From the NCBI RefSeq assembly GCF_021134715.1, contig NC_060027.1, positions 6,386,001-6,450,000 on the forward strand: a stretch of 64,000 bases of DNA. Direction: 5' to 3'. The position numbers were made by a program, and so were the translations under genes. The notes under the pieces were generated by a model. It had not been told where the DNA came from. It saw only the letters and a list, made by a program, of their open reading frames with translations, and did no database searches. Origin of the DNA: Daphnia pulex (lineage: Eukaryota; Arthropoda; Branchiopoda; Diplostraca; Daphniidae). Numbering within the stretch: position 1 is the first letter of the stretch; each line of letters opens with the position of its first letter. Below, piece by piece: positions 1 to 11,055 of the stretch.

Positions 1-3000
1 AGGGGGGACTGGCATTCCGATTTAATTTCAATGTCTTCTTGAATTTCCGAGACTGTAAGAGTTGATGCCGAATCGACAAGTCTTCCAAGTTTATCCAACT
101 CTGCGGCTATACGATCGTCGATCATTAAAGGGGTTTCCAAACTGGGTAGTGTTTTATCCCTGTTTAAAACAAACAATGAATTACATCTAGAAAGAAAATA
201 TTACCAGAGAAATTCAGTTTACGCCAAACAAGGTCGAACTCTATCAACAGAGTCAGGAAAGTACTGTGGATCAAAGCTTAATAGTGATCCTACGTCATTC
301 ATAGGCAGAGGTCGACCAGGATTGACCGTGTAACTATAAACACCACATTTATGCCGTGGTAAGTGACGTATTTGTGATGCCCAAACTTGGCGGCCAAATT
401 GATTACGGATTAGAATTGTAACCATGGGGTCGGAATCTAAGATCGGTAAAGCGTTACGATGGGATGCAAGAAATAATAATAATAAAAAAGGAAGTATTTA
501 CCTAGTATTTTGTTGGAGGGTTGCTCCAATACACCAAGAATTATTGTGCCTTCAGACGCAGCGAAATATCGAAAATGTTGAGCAGCGGATAAATGAGGTT
601 TGTTGGAATTACTTTTCATAAGATTTGACTTATTGAAAAGGTCCTCTTCATTTAAAATGCAGGACGGAGAACCAGGCCCAGTTAGTGAAGGGAAATTACC
701 AACTTGTTCTATCAATGAGGTTAGCAAAAATTCTGCGGCGTCACGAACTCGAAGAGATACTGGCTTCAAGAGTTTTTCGTGCTTTGCCTGAATACTTTCT
801 CCATTTTTTCCTGTCTGAAATGTTTGGGTTATTTAAGTTTTAGATTTGAGTGCATCGCATTCATTTACCTGGGATTTTGATCCAGATATTCCCAATTCGA
901 TTACTTGAAGAATAAGATGCAAGCATTCGCTGTCTGTTGCTAAAAAAGGATGAGCGAACAGCCAGGAGGCACAACATGTATAAGCTGCAACAATCGTTGA
1001 ATGAAGGTCTTTGGAATGAGCCGGTGGTGGCCGCGAACATTGCACAGAAATATATTCGCATAAAACACGAACAATTCGACGACTTTCTCCTACATCTTCA
1101 AATAAATTGGTACTTACAATGAAATGAAAAGAAAAAAAAAAGAAAAAAGAAAAGGTGAGAAACGTAAAAGACCTACTTTGATCAGAGACTCGTAACTTCG
1201 CCAAAACCTCCGCCAAGAAACCTAGTAATTCTAGCGCGGCTAGAGATGTATTTAGATCTGCTTTCCAAACTGCAAGAAGTTTGCACGATACTAGGTGGAA
1301 AGTAGCGTTTACTAACCCGTGAAACGATCCTAAATTTTCAAATGAATTCTTGTAAGATTAGCTTATATTCAACACAGTAGCTTCCTCGTGATCATCAATA
1401 AAACATGTAAGAAAAAATTGCTTACCTAAAGGAAATGTTAATAGAGGGCCAGAGTATGAGATTCTCTCTGAATAGGAAGCATCGTTTTCAAGATGGGAAT
1501 CTAATGTGATCTCACTCACACTGGGATAGGAGTTTGAACTTGTGCTGTGACAGCTATGGGTATCTGAAGTTGAAGACATAACGTTTGATGCAGAATCGGT
1601 TTGCATGGGTGTGGACGGATAATTGTGGGGAGCCAATGATACTGCGTTGTGCTCCGACTGCTCAAATGCTGCCAAGTCGTGAATTAAGCTCGCCAGACCG
1701 CCTAAAGGGTATCGAATGATCAAAGAAACAATGTCAACTGGCACACTTGCATGAAATAAATTCAAATACCTAAAAGAATATGGGTGTTCAAAGGATCACT
1801 TTCAACTTGCAAAGCAGACAGTAGAAGCTGTGTCAAACGTGGGCGGACATTAGAAAAAATTGTGGGTAATGTGTTGCGTTCACCAATTCCACCAGCCAAC
1901 TCCTTGATCGGCAATGACTAGAAGAATAAAAAAAAGGAAACAATATAAATATTTTACAACCAACGAAATCCACACATGCGAATCGAACATACATGAAAAT
2001 GAAGAGGTGCTGCAAGAATCGAAACAAGCACATGGATAGAAGCTCGTCGTAGTTCTACTCGGTTTACGCTAGGCCTGTAATTAAAATATATCGTGATATT
2101 CGTGCATATATGTATCAATAAATAATTAAATACATCAAAAATCAAATCTTACTTGATTTTAAGATCTTTGGAGAGTAAGATTACTTCTAATGAATCTATC
2201 ACTGATGGGATCAGAGTAAAAACACCGTCCAAGTTCACACGAAACAAATCAGCAGAATGCAACAGAATGCTTGCCATGGCTTCACTGATGAACTTTTCCT
2301 GCAAAAATAAATAATGTAAAAATGTAAGCAAATAAATACAATTTAGATTACAAGAAAGAAAGTGGATTACGTACATCTTTTATTTTTAAGCCATTGTTTA
2401 GCACCACATAGAAGCGAGCAAGATACTGCGGAAGTATGTCTTCGTCCGTACTTTTCGAACAAAAGATTCGACAGAGAGCTCCAAGTGCTTCGGCTCGACC
2501 ACTTTCATAACCATCTAATGTTGCACCAACATTTGCAGTGTCGGGGGGTAGCTCAACCACAGTAGCGCTACGTGGACGGTTGGATTGGAGTGATGATTCA
2601 CTTGTGACACTAACACTTGAAGCCCGTGATCGATCAGTCAAGTGCAAGCTAGAGGAACTGGTTTCCGCAGTGGAGGTTTTCAGGTTAAATTGAGTTTCGC
2701 AGTCAATTAAAGTCGCTTCAAAAAGCCAAGAACCGAAAAGATGAAGGAGAGAGTTACAACGAGCTCTATGCAGAATAGAAGTTGATCCTGCAATGAAAAT
2801 GTAAAAATGAAATGTTCGGGTTCCCAATAAAAATTACTTGGTTACAAACCGGCATTATCGACGGGAAATGACGTGCGCCCAATACTTCCACTGTGTGTCC
2901 TACGTTCTGTTCTTTCGTGTGGGAAAACGGAGGAACGCAACCCAAGGAATGCATCAACGAGTCCGGCTATGCCTTTCATTGCTTCCACAAAGATATTAGG

Positions 3001-4594
3001 CAATGAAAACAAACAAGGGTGCTGGCTGGGATCTGAAAGCTATATACCATCATTAATAAAACATATTTAAATCTTAAACTGTTAACAAATGTCTCGAGGA
3101 AAGTACCTGAGAACTAATTATAGTATATTGCAAAAATTTGTGAGTCTGGCTTATTATACTTGGACGAGCCAATTGCACAGGGTTACCTATGCAGTGCAAA
3201 AGGCGATACCAAGCTTGCGTTAAGACTTTACCAGACAACTCTACTGGAACCAGAATTTGTTCATCATCTACGGGGAATTTTACAAAGGTTTTTACTACTT
3301 CATCATATTTAGAATTTTAAGGGTCTGACCTGCCGGTTTTAGAAATTGAGGACCGTATAATTCGGTTAGTAACCGAGACGTTAGGGCTAAGTTGATTCGA
3401 TTCCATTGGGTAATCAAACTAGTTCGATGTCGCCATGATTGGGCCAATTCCGTTAACGTTTTCCACATCCGAGGAGAGGGAAAACTTTTGGCGCATGCAT
3501 GAAGCCAAATTTCAAAAAGGACACTTAAAACTCGATCACAAAGTTGATCCCCAATATCATCTACAGGTAGAATTTGAATTAATAATTAGTTTGTATATTA
3601 TTTACGGATATAATTATGTACTTGGAACAGTAGGAGGGGCCAAGAGAACATCGTTGATGGTCATGAGAAGCAAAAGAAGCGAATCCCAGGTATCTTGATC
3701 AATTATTGATGAGTTAGTAACGACAGATTGAATTGTTCTGAGAACTCTGTGACAAAGAACAGCCTGACGATTTATCAGATCCGGAGCTGTTAAAAATAAA
3801 TAAGCTGAAATTATAATCAATTCTACAATGATCTTAAAAAAGGTTGAATTAATTTCTAGACATTATACATTTTTTGAAAATAATTGAAATATATATTTAA
3901 ATATCTATCACAATCCATTCCCTATACATAAGACTAAAAAGGTAAAACCCCACAACCATAAATTTTCCAATTAATTTGCAACAAACAATGTGAAGTTAAT
4001 ATACCTTCTCCAGGTCTGGGAATGAATATCTGGAAGAGTTGGCATATAATTTTCCTGGAATAGTGGTTGGGAAGTTTCAGCAATGGAAGGGGAACCGCAG
4101 ATCTGGGTTGAGGAAGCAATGCTGAGAGCCACTCACAATAAACATGAACACAATCTCGGATTGGGTCATGCTCTGTTGTGGCTATATTAAGTGGTAAACT
4201 TAATCCATAACCAATAACCTGATACCAGGTAAGAAACCATAAAATTTAATTTTAAAGGTTACTTTAACTGTATTTTCAATAATGAGCCAGAACCACTTAC
4301 TTCCATACACCAAGCAACTTCTCTGTCAGTATTCAACTTTGCCGAGAGAGGTGATGGATGAGTTATGCCTATGTTGGTTGCAATTGGCTGTACAACAAGG
4401 GTAACTATTTGTTTGACTGAAAAAAATATTACATTGCATTAACATGATTAAAAAGAATATTTACAAATGTTGTTCATCATAAATTTAAATGAACACATAC
4501 GTGCATCAGGTGAGAGTGGTAAGGATGTCAATACAGATCTATTTTCTATGTTGCTCTGGTTGAAGAATGAAAAGGAGGACCAGTCGACATACAT
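1..4594 (-). CDS. RALGAPB: Ral GTPase-activating protein subunit beta (partial, 3' end off the left edge)
   Basis: RALGAPB is the non-catalytic partner of the RalGAP alpha subunit in the complex that switches off RalA/RalB GTPases. Exons I infer on the minus strand, all with GT..AG borders: 4501-4594, 4301-4416, 4005-4218, 3622-3786, 3330-3560, 3107-3267, 2850-~3039, 2375-2788, 2153-2298, 1993-2074, 1426-1917 (see frameshift), 1177-1348, 869-1112, 502-814, 223-436 and 1-159. The start ATG (4592-4594) gives MYVDWSSF, matching the MYSEWRSL start of the vertebrate protein as I recall it. Other diagnostic blocks are NDVLLAPPTV, SVLFEVWLHAC, LFGSWLFEA, GRAEALGALCRIFCSK, QCSRPPPAHSKDLHSTIVAA, VIELGISGSKS and SLRVRDAAE. 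The C-terminal RapGAP-like region lies beyond position 1. Identification rests on block order along the whole gene, so it is firm; single exon borders may be off by a few bases. Confidence 0.93.
1764..1772 (-). other. Possible 1-nt frameshift inside RALGAPB
   Basis: The exon read from 1917 downward encodes the conserved stretch ending ESDPLNTHILLG, then meets a TGA at about 1763. The continuing conserved-looking frame (LNLFHASVPVDIVSLI) lies one base out of register and starts at the same place, with no room for an intron. One missing base near 1768 would join the two frames. It may be a sequencing or assembly error, or a real lesion. Confidence 0.5.
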
Positions 4595-4764
4595 CTTATC
4601 TTGGTATATCTTGTCCTCCTGTTACAGAAAGTTGGTTTATACAAAGTGGAACATAGAACATTTTATTAGTTGCACATACAGGGACAACATATTAAACAAA
4701 CTTTAAAATCTTTGAGCACTAGTTAGAAACACAAAAGTAGACTGTGATTCTACAAACCTTTTGA

Positions 4765-5124
4765 TTAGAATTCATGCGGTTTAGAACTCCAAGATTCATT
4801 TACAGACATAACTCTAACCTCCACTACACAAAAATATGTAGCCACTGCCCTGAAGTCGCATAAATTCACGAACTTCATTAGTCCTTCAAAATCGCTGTGG
4901 AATAAGATCTGTCGAAGCAATAAGAGCAGCAATAATAGCATACTACACAATGGGAATGGGATGCAGCATTCCAGCTCCAGCTTATTACTGAACGGTGGAA
5001 GCGGAATGGCGGAATCAAAAAGAGGCGGATTTGGAGGCGGGTCGGACTGATATTCCTTTAGTAGGGCAAGTAGGCCTGCAAATGCTGCATACCATACCAT
5101 TCCTCGTTCACTACAGTCAATCTG
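4765..5124 (-). CDS. Unidentified exon-like ORF upstream of RALGAPB
   Basis: An open frame runs on the minus strand from a good 3' splice site (polypyrimidine tract plus CAG just above 5124) to a TAA at 4765. It begins IDCSERGMVWYAAFAGLLAL, continues with a proline-rich segment (QSDPPPNPPLF), then a leucine-rich stretch with eight or more consecutive Leu near codon 65. It ends 170 bp before the RALGAPB start in the same orientation. It does not match the RALGAPB N-terminus, which starts independently at 4594. It may be the last exon of another gene, a 5' fragment of a duplicated gene, or chance. I do not recognise the family. Confidence 0.3.
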   Translation of the reverse strand, partial: QIDCSERGMVWYAAFAGLLALLKEYQSDPPPNPPLFDSAIPLPPFSNKLELECCIPFPLCSMLLLLLLLLRQILFHSDFEGLMKFVNLCDFRAVATYFCVVEVRVMSVNESWSSKPHEF

Positions 5125-5531
5125 ACAAAAAATCTTAAACTACTTGTTGATTTCAAAATTCTGGAATAAAAAAAAAAGTAATTTTTAGTAGAATCTGCAG
5201 TTCAAAAGCTCCCGAGAGATTCGGTGGGGAACATATTTAAATTAATAAAAAACGATAGGATGAAAACATTTCAATTTAATTTATTGTGTAAATATTTCTA
5301 GTTTTTTTGTGAAAACCAATTGATGAGCTTTGTTAATCAACTGATTCCCTACATTATAAAGTTTGTTTTAACTTATAATACCCTGTGATATATTGATTGT
5401 ACGGGCCAGTCATATTTGTTCACGGAAGAGCACTGAGTCTCTAAGTTCCTATTTGCAAAATCATTCTATCCCTTATTTCACTTTCAATGTTACTTTATCT
5501 ATTTTACGATACTTTCAAAGATATTAACATA

Positions 5532-5740
5532 CAGTAGGCACCAAAAGTATCCGGACACCCGAGAGAACCTTATGGGAAAACGCTGTTTTCGCAAGGCGAA
5601 AAAGTAGTCAAATTTTCATTCGATTTGAATGAAAATTTTTCTGTAGGTTTTCTCGGGTACCAGGAACAATCCAAATTTTTTTTAGAATTTTAAAATATTG
5701 GGAAGGGTAGGTTTTTGACGAACCTAAAAGTATCCGGATA
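5532..5740. repeat. Tc1/mariner-like terminal fragment or small foldback element
   Basis: After a TA dinucleotide the sequence begins CAGTAGGCACCAAAAGTATC followed by CGGACACC, a form typical of Tc1-like transposon ends. It contains a short foldback around 5613-5637 (TTTTCATTC, spacer, GAATGAAAA), and GAGAGAACC near 5571 pairs with GGTTTTCTC near 5645. A second, direct copy of AAAAGTATCCGGA occurs near 5728. I could not find a matching inverted right end, so this is probably a decayed remnant. No transposase is present. Confidence 0.4.
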
Positions 5741-6023
5741 GTAGAGAGGCCCATATGTAAATGGGCTTACTTTAGGTTCCAATTGTGACTCACTGGGAAA
5801 TGCTAGAGAAACGCAAACGGTCTTAAAAAAAAGATCTGCGTTTCTTCTATGGCATCCGTGAGTCACGATTTTTAAAAACAATTAGTATTCTTTCCCTACC
5901 CACCATCAAAATTGATTTCGTGAAGAATTCCACTTCTGAGAGCCGTGCACTGCTGCCTGGTCTATGGAATTGCTTATTCCCTACTAAACCCCTTTGTTTC
6001 AGAAAAACGTGTGGGGAGAATTA

Positions 6024-7153
6024 GGGTCAATCCATGCGAAATCGACCAAAGCGTGTGGCGACCAAGTCGCCGATTTTGTTCAAAATTTTACTAGTTATAG
6101 GTCTATATGTTAAGTTTTATATGTGTAAAGGATTTTTTTAAAATGAAATACAACAAAAGTTATGGAATATTTAATTTTTAATGTTTTAATTTATCCGCGT
6201 TTTGCGCGTTTTCTGTTTTTCAGTATAATTTCCTCAATTATTGTTATATATTCTTAAAAATTAGTTGAAAGTGAAATTGTAGTCTAAGAAACAAAGCTCA
6301 CTTTTTAAAACTACAAATTTGATTACAATTAAGTTTGTTTTTTAGAATTGAGTGTAAAATGGGCCCTTAAGTGTAATTCAGATTACTAGAAACCCCACTG
6401 GAATTTAAGAGATCCGATTATGCGATATGGAAGTTAATATCGTCAACTATATTACTTGAAAGAATCGCCGAGGTTTTTTCTATATTGTTCATGCTGTGTC
6501 CATTTAAAGATTAGCCATTTTTAGGATTCTTTCGTCTTTTCTCGGCCATTTTTCCTGCCCTCGGCCCTATTTGACACGTCGTCAAATACCGCCCAGGGCA
6601 TAAAAGGGGGAAAGTGATAGGAAAAATGGCCGAGAAAAGACGAGAGAATCCTAAAAATAGCTAATCTTTAAATGGACACAGCATGAACAATATAAAAAAA
6701 ACCTCGGCGATTCTTTCTAGTAATATAGTTGACGATATTAACTTCCATATCGCATAATCGGATCTCTTAAATTCCAGTGGGGTTTCTAGTAATCTGAATT
6801 ACCCTTAAGGGCCCATTTTACACTCAATTCTAAAAAAACAAACTTAATTGTATTCAAATTTTTAGTTTTAAAAAGTGAGCTTTGTTTCTTAGACTACAAT
6901 TTCACTTTCAACTAATTTTTAAGAATATATAACGATAATTGAGGAAATGATTCTGAAAAACAGAAAACGCGCAAAACGCGGATAAATAAAAACATTAAAA
7001 ATTAAATATTCCATAACTTTTGTTGTATTTCATTTAAAAAAAAATCCTTTACACATATAAAACTTAACATATAGACCTATAACTAGTAAAATTTTGAACA
7101 AAATCGGCGACTTGGTCGCCACACGCTTTGGTTGATTTCGCATGGATTGACCC
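6024..7153. mobile_element. 1.13-kb hairpin (foldback) element with ~535-bp inverted arms
   Basis: The left arm (6024 to about 6560) begins GGGTCAATCCATGCGAAATC. The right arm (about 6618-7153) is its near-perfect reverse complement, ending GATTTCGCATGGATTGACCC. Only about 55 bp of unpaired sequence lies at the centre (around 6565-6617). The differences seen are isolated substitutions and 1-2 base indels. The element is flanked by ATTA at 6020-6023 and 7154-7157, a candidate 4-bp target duplication. No coding potential. It is a non-autonomous long-TIR element; the superfamily is not determined. Confidence 0.85.
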
Positions 7154-7523
7154 ATTAAAGGATTAAATTTTCCTTACTTTTTACATGGTCGGTCATCGGA
7201 GCATCATAATCATCTGAATTTCCGATTTTTACCTTTAAATAAATTTTTTTTGAACTCCTTGCCTCTAAATAACACACACATATTGCAGCTTTTGGGTCGT
7301 GTTTTGTATAAGCTATGAAAAGGAATGTGGAGAACTAAAGTAAATGAGTGGAAAAACAGCAGCCTCAAAACAAGTTAACTTTTAAAAATTTGGTTCCCCT
7401 ATATTTTAGGAATTTTCGTTCGTATGTAATAACTTATTACATGCAACCGAGAAAATCATACTGTACGTTTTACTTAATAGTTCTAACTTAAATTTGATAA
7501 TTTCCATAATTTAATTTCTGTAG

Positions 7524-7645
7524 GCACGAATGATGCGCGAGAGGATTTGAGTCGAGCCGAGCAGCATTTAGACCTCAACACGGATAACGAATGCAAGTTG
7601 ATCATAGTGGAAGAAAATCAAGTAGCCACAGACAAACAAAATTAA
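7524..7645 (+). CDS. Possible orphan terminal exon
   Basis: After a plausible 3' splice site (TTTCTGTAG ending at 7523) an open frame runs to a TAA at 7643-7645. It encodes a hydrophilic, acidic tail including REDLSRAEQHLDLNTDNECK and LIIVEENQ. The amino acid composition looks coding rather than random. No upstream exon on the plus strand could be linked to it, because the hairpin element sits directly upstream. Family not recognised. Confidence 0.25.
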
Positions 7646-8150
7646 TGACGGCATATCATGTTGTTCATTAAATCTATTTTGGGGTCCTTAATTTTCATTT
7701 TTTAAATTTGTTTTGGTTCACATTTATATAAAATTTATTTGCCCAGCTTATTATGTAGAGGGTATCAAAATGCAACCCGAATTTGAGGATGTAGTTCAAC
7801 ATAACTATTCGGTTTTCAGACCCATGTTAAGAATTTGTTGCGGCACGCTCCTGCAAAAGCTTCAAATTTGTCCGAAGAATAAGTTCAACGTCTTTCTTAT
7901 TTATCTATTCCAATGTGATTTCTTGACCATCAGTTCTTTCTTATTTTTTTACATTAGTTTCCATTATTTAAAGAAATTTTTTCTCCATTTTACAGTTTGT
8001 TTATTTCCCAATTCTGTCTTCACTTTTTCTTTAAGCAAACATTGCTTGAGTTTGAAATTTTAAGTTCCGTAATTTTTTTATGCTAATTTTTGGAGTAAAT
8101 ACAATTTTATTTTCAAACTATATTTTTCTTTGCTGGGAGCGTACAATACA
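7646..8150. other. Intergenic, AT-rich, nothing supported
   Basis: AT-rich DNA. The open frame at 7713-8063 starts at GTG, is rich in Phe/Leu from T-runs and resembles no family. No repeat structure was seen. Confidence 0.5.
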
Positions 8151-9098
8151 TGTAAGATTCATCAAGCCTTAAATTTGCTAAAAATTTTACGTCTTCAGAC
8201 GTCTTGTGAGGGCCTGTTGCGCATGCACTTAATTATCGGGGAGACCTGCAATACAGGGTGATTAGCAAAAATTCCACGTGTAATCTGTAACCTTATCTGG
8301 ATTACACGTTCCCATGCTAAACCAGCAAAAGTTTATCCCCAACGCCACGCCGTCGTCAGGTACGGTATTCTAAAAAAATTCGAACGCGATTTTTTTTAAA
8401 GCCCCCTATATATATATTGCTTTGCTGTACTGCTTTCAGCCCAAATTTAGGGGGTTAGAAACAAAGGTAAAGGTAGGAAGAAAGAACTCACCCCCCCCCC
8501 CTCCAAAATAAAAAAAAAGAATAAAACCAAACAGGCTGCCTGTATAGCCTTAGGCTCAATTTTTGGACAAGTGACGATAAAACCAAAGAGCTGCCCAATC
8601 TTGCATCCCAAAGCGGGAAAAGTTCAAAGAAATTGCTTTGAGTCTCTTGTCCAATAATCGACAATGAGCTTATGTCAGGTAAGTCAATTTTTCGCGCCAT
8701 GAAAATTCCAGACAGCCCGTCTGAATTAAATCAAAATTTTTTTTGGGGTGGGGAGTGGGGAAGGTAGGAGACATTGCCAGTGGCTGATTACTAATTTTTA
8801 TTTCTTCCCACCTTTCGCTTTCTTCCTTGCCCCCCCCCCCCAATTTGGGCTAAAAGCCAAACACAGTTCCCTGCAGTATGGGTTAGAAGGCTTATAAAAA
8901 AAATCTTGTTCTGATTATTCTTAGGATACTGTACCTAAACAGGTATATAAAAACTCCCACTCAACACCTGAACAGAGGTGACCAAGAGTGGAAGACCCAT
9001 GTAGCTTTTTCTAAGTGTTGTCCAAATAAACTTCATTTAAACAAACTCAAGTTTTCTTCTTCAAGTCTTTCATTCTTAGTCATTTACAAACTCTTACA
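8151..9098 (+). repeat. Probable solo LTR (948 bp)
   Basis: The segment starts TGTAAGATTC and ends ACTCTTACA, giving 7-bp inverted ends (TGTAAGA/TCTTACA) with the canonical TG..CA. Near its right end are a TATA box (TATAAAAACT, about 8945) and a polyadenylation signal (AATAAA, about 9025), in the order expected of U3-R-U5. Two poly-C runs (near 8490 and 8830) lie beside an inverted pair, GCCCAAATT near 8439 and AATTTGGGC near 8843, which could fold into a long hairpin. The inverted match extends by three bases on each side (ACATGTAAGA/TCTTACATGT). I found no 5-bp direct target duplication and no internal retroviral coding sequence, hence solo LTR rather than full element. Confidence 0.5.
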
Positions 9099-9409
9099 TG
9101 TCTCAGTAACGCCAAGTCTACATCCAGCTGGATATCCAAATAAATTTCTCACGAATATCACATTTTGATGTCACACGAAGCGACATTAGGGTAACAAGCG
9201 AGTTCCCTTTAGGTCAATCAGTCAAAATATTGTGTGCCCTCCGTTCTTCCGGTTTTACTGTCACAATGTATTGCTTGATGATGGCAAGCAAAGTTTTGGG
9301 TTTCCGGTCGGGCACTACCACTAGGAAGCAGTTATCTATTCCACACTTTTTGTGCAAACAAATCAAAAAGCTCGGGCGGGTTATATTATGTGTAAAAAAG
9401 CAATAAAGA

Positions 9410-9778
9410 TTAGATTATTCTGGATGGAGAGCTTGGATCGATCGTACAACGTGCCGGTACCCACGAACGAAGTCGGATCCTTATAGGCGTGTTTTTCTTC
9501 GGGTTGTGAACGCCATGGGATGTATGCCATGGGTTGCTGGCAAATAGAACAGTTGTGATTTGAGAGAATGCCGTCAGAATCAATCCAATATCAAAAACTT
9601 GATTGTGTCGATAACTGTAATCACAAAATTGCGAATAAATACTACGCCAAAATCGGTTGAAATTGAGCATTAAACAACTTACCAAAGAGAGTAGGGGCCG
9701 TCGATGATGGGTTCTCCGAAGGGGATGAGTAGTGAAGAAATGATGCTTTCGTCCCATCTATCAGTCTGCATGAGACGC
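9410..9778 (-). CDS. Possible two-exon ORF of unknown function
   Basis: On the minus strand an exon at 9683-9778 follows a good acceptor (ATTTCTTTTAG) and ends in a strong donor (TTTG/GTAAGT). It reads RLMQTDRWDESIISSLLIPF and continues with GEPIIDGPYSL. Joining it to 9410-9614 (acceptor GATTACAG) keeps the frame and adds NQVFDIGLILTAFSQITTVL before a less convincing tail and a stop. No upstream exon was found and I do not recognise the protein. It could be the 3' end of a host gene or a remnant. Confidence 0.28.
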
Positions 9779-10678
9779 CTAAAAGAAATATAATGGTTAT
9801 TAGCCTTAGAACGAGAGATTGTGTAAAAAGGTGTAGCCATTGCGAAAAAATGTTCAAACCTCAGGTTTGGCTTACATATGGAACTCGTCGCCTTAGATCT
9901 AACAAAAAAAAACAGTTCTCATACGCTCAGGGTCGATATAAGCAGTGGCATACAGAGATGAATTTACAATACATTACACACGCATCTGTAATTCGACAGA
10001 ATTCATCGATATTTTTTTCCGTGTTCTAGTTTCTCAGGTGTCGACCAATTTTTATTCAGAAAGTAAAAGCTTTTTTGGTCAAATTACATTCACGTGAAAT
10101 TAATTTTTTAGTTCTTAAAGCCTTAAACACTTGGACCAGTTTTGAATAACAGATGATGGTTCGTTTTTTTTCTAACTCTTGGTGCTCCATTTTGGCAATG
10201 CGAACAACTCTTAAGCTCTCTTCTTTGCATTTTTTGTCGATGTTCTTTAGGCAGCGACACAAACACGATAAAAAGGGCGAAAATCAATTTGTTAATTTGT
10301 TGACAAATTTCCGCTTCTTAACATCATTTTAAAACGGACCCCACGCCATTTATGGTGGGTGGTCCTTAAAATGTGATGAATTTTGCTCTTTTTCCCCCTT
10401 TTTCATCCTTTTTCGTGCTGCGTATACCCCCTCTTTTGCCCTTAGGGTCGAAAGTCGAAAGACAAAAAGAGTGAAAAGGGGGGACAAAAAAAATAACAAT
10501 TTGTTTTGAGTAGACCCCCCTATTTGGCTTAATTTTTCCATACTATTACAGTGCATTTCATTTAAAGAAAAACATTTGACTTTGAGTTAGAAAATAAGAT
10601 TCACACTTATCATGTGGCATTCGTATAACTATATTTAAGAAATACGGAGCAAGGAGTTACACCCAAACTGCATGCGTT
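9779..10678. other. Intergenic; short hairpin at ~10336-10365
   Basis: No gene is supported. A compact inverted repeat (GGACCCCACGCCAT, spacer, ATGGTGGGTGGTCC) lies near 10336-10365. A second pairing joins a CCCCCTTTTTC run near 10395 with GTGAAAAGGGGGG near 10475. Purpose unknown. Confidence 0.4.
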
Positions 10679-11055
10679 ACATCACTTTCCCTGGGGGGCG
10701 GGTAGGTGAGTCGGATAAGGCGTCACTTGATGATCGGGGGGCACCGGAGACCTGAGTTCGACTCTCCTGGTGAGCATAGTTGCTCCCATACCCGGGCACT
10801 ACCACTACACATACAATACAGATCTCTTCCTTAAACGCAGGCCAAAAACGTACACAATGATGGTACTTCCATCCCCCTCCCTTGGGGCTTCTTCCACACA
10901 ACACAACATTTACACTGCTCATGCCATCGCCCAAAAATCAACAGACAAATATCTCGTCGGTGCAAGAAGGTCATCTAGTTGAAGACCAGATGTCTGCTAA
11001 AAATAGCAGACGCACCTAATCCTACCAATACCAATACCAACATCACTTTCCCTGG
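10679..11055 (+). mobile_element. tRNA-derived SINE with 16-bp target-site duplication
   Basis: A body of about 345 bp (10695-11039) is flanked by a perfect 16-bp direct repeat, ACATCACTTTCCCTGG, at 10679-10694 and 11040-11055. That is the signature of LINE-mediated insertion. The head (about 10700-10777) resembles a tRNA gene with pol III boxes: an A-box-like GGTGAGTCGGATAAGG and a B-box-like GAGTTCGACTC at 10754-10764, spaced as in a tRNA with a long variable arm. The 3' end carries a short tandem tail of CCAATA units. The body has no protein-coding content. The intact duplication suggests a fairly recent insertion. Confidence 0.85.

Noticed and set aside
7713..8063. 116-codon ORF as a membrane protein
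   Set aside because: Starts at GTG; its hydrophobicity comes from T-runs; no splice context or family resemblance.
10700..10777. Functional tRNA gene
   Set aside because: The tRNA-like head is fused to a non-tRNA body and tail inside a 16-bp target duplication, so it is a SINE.
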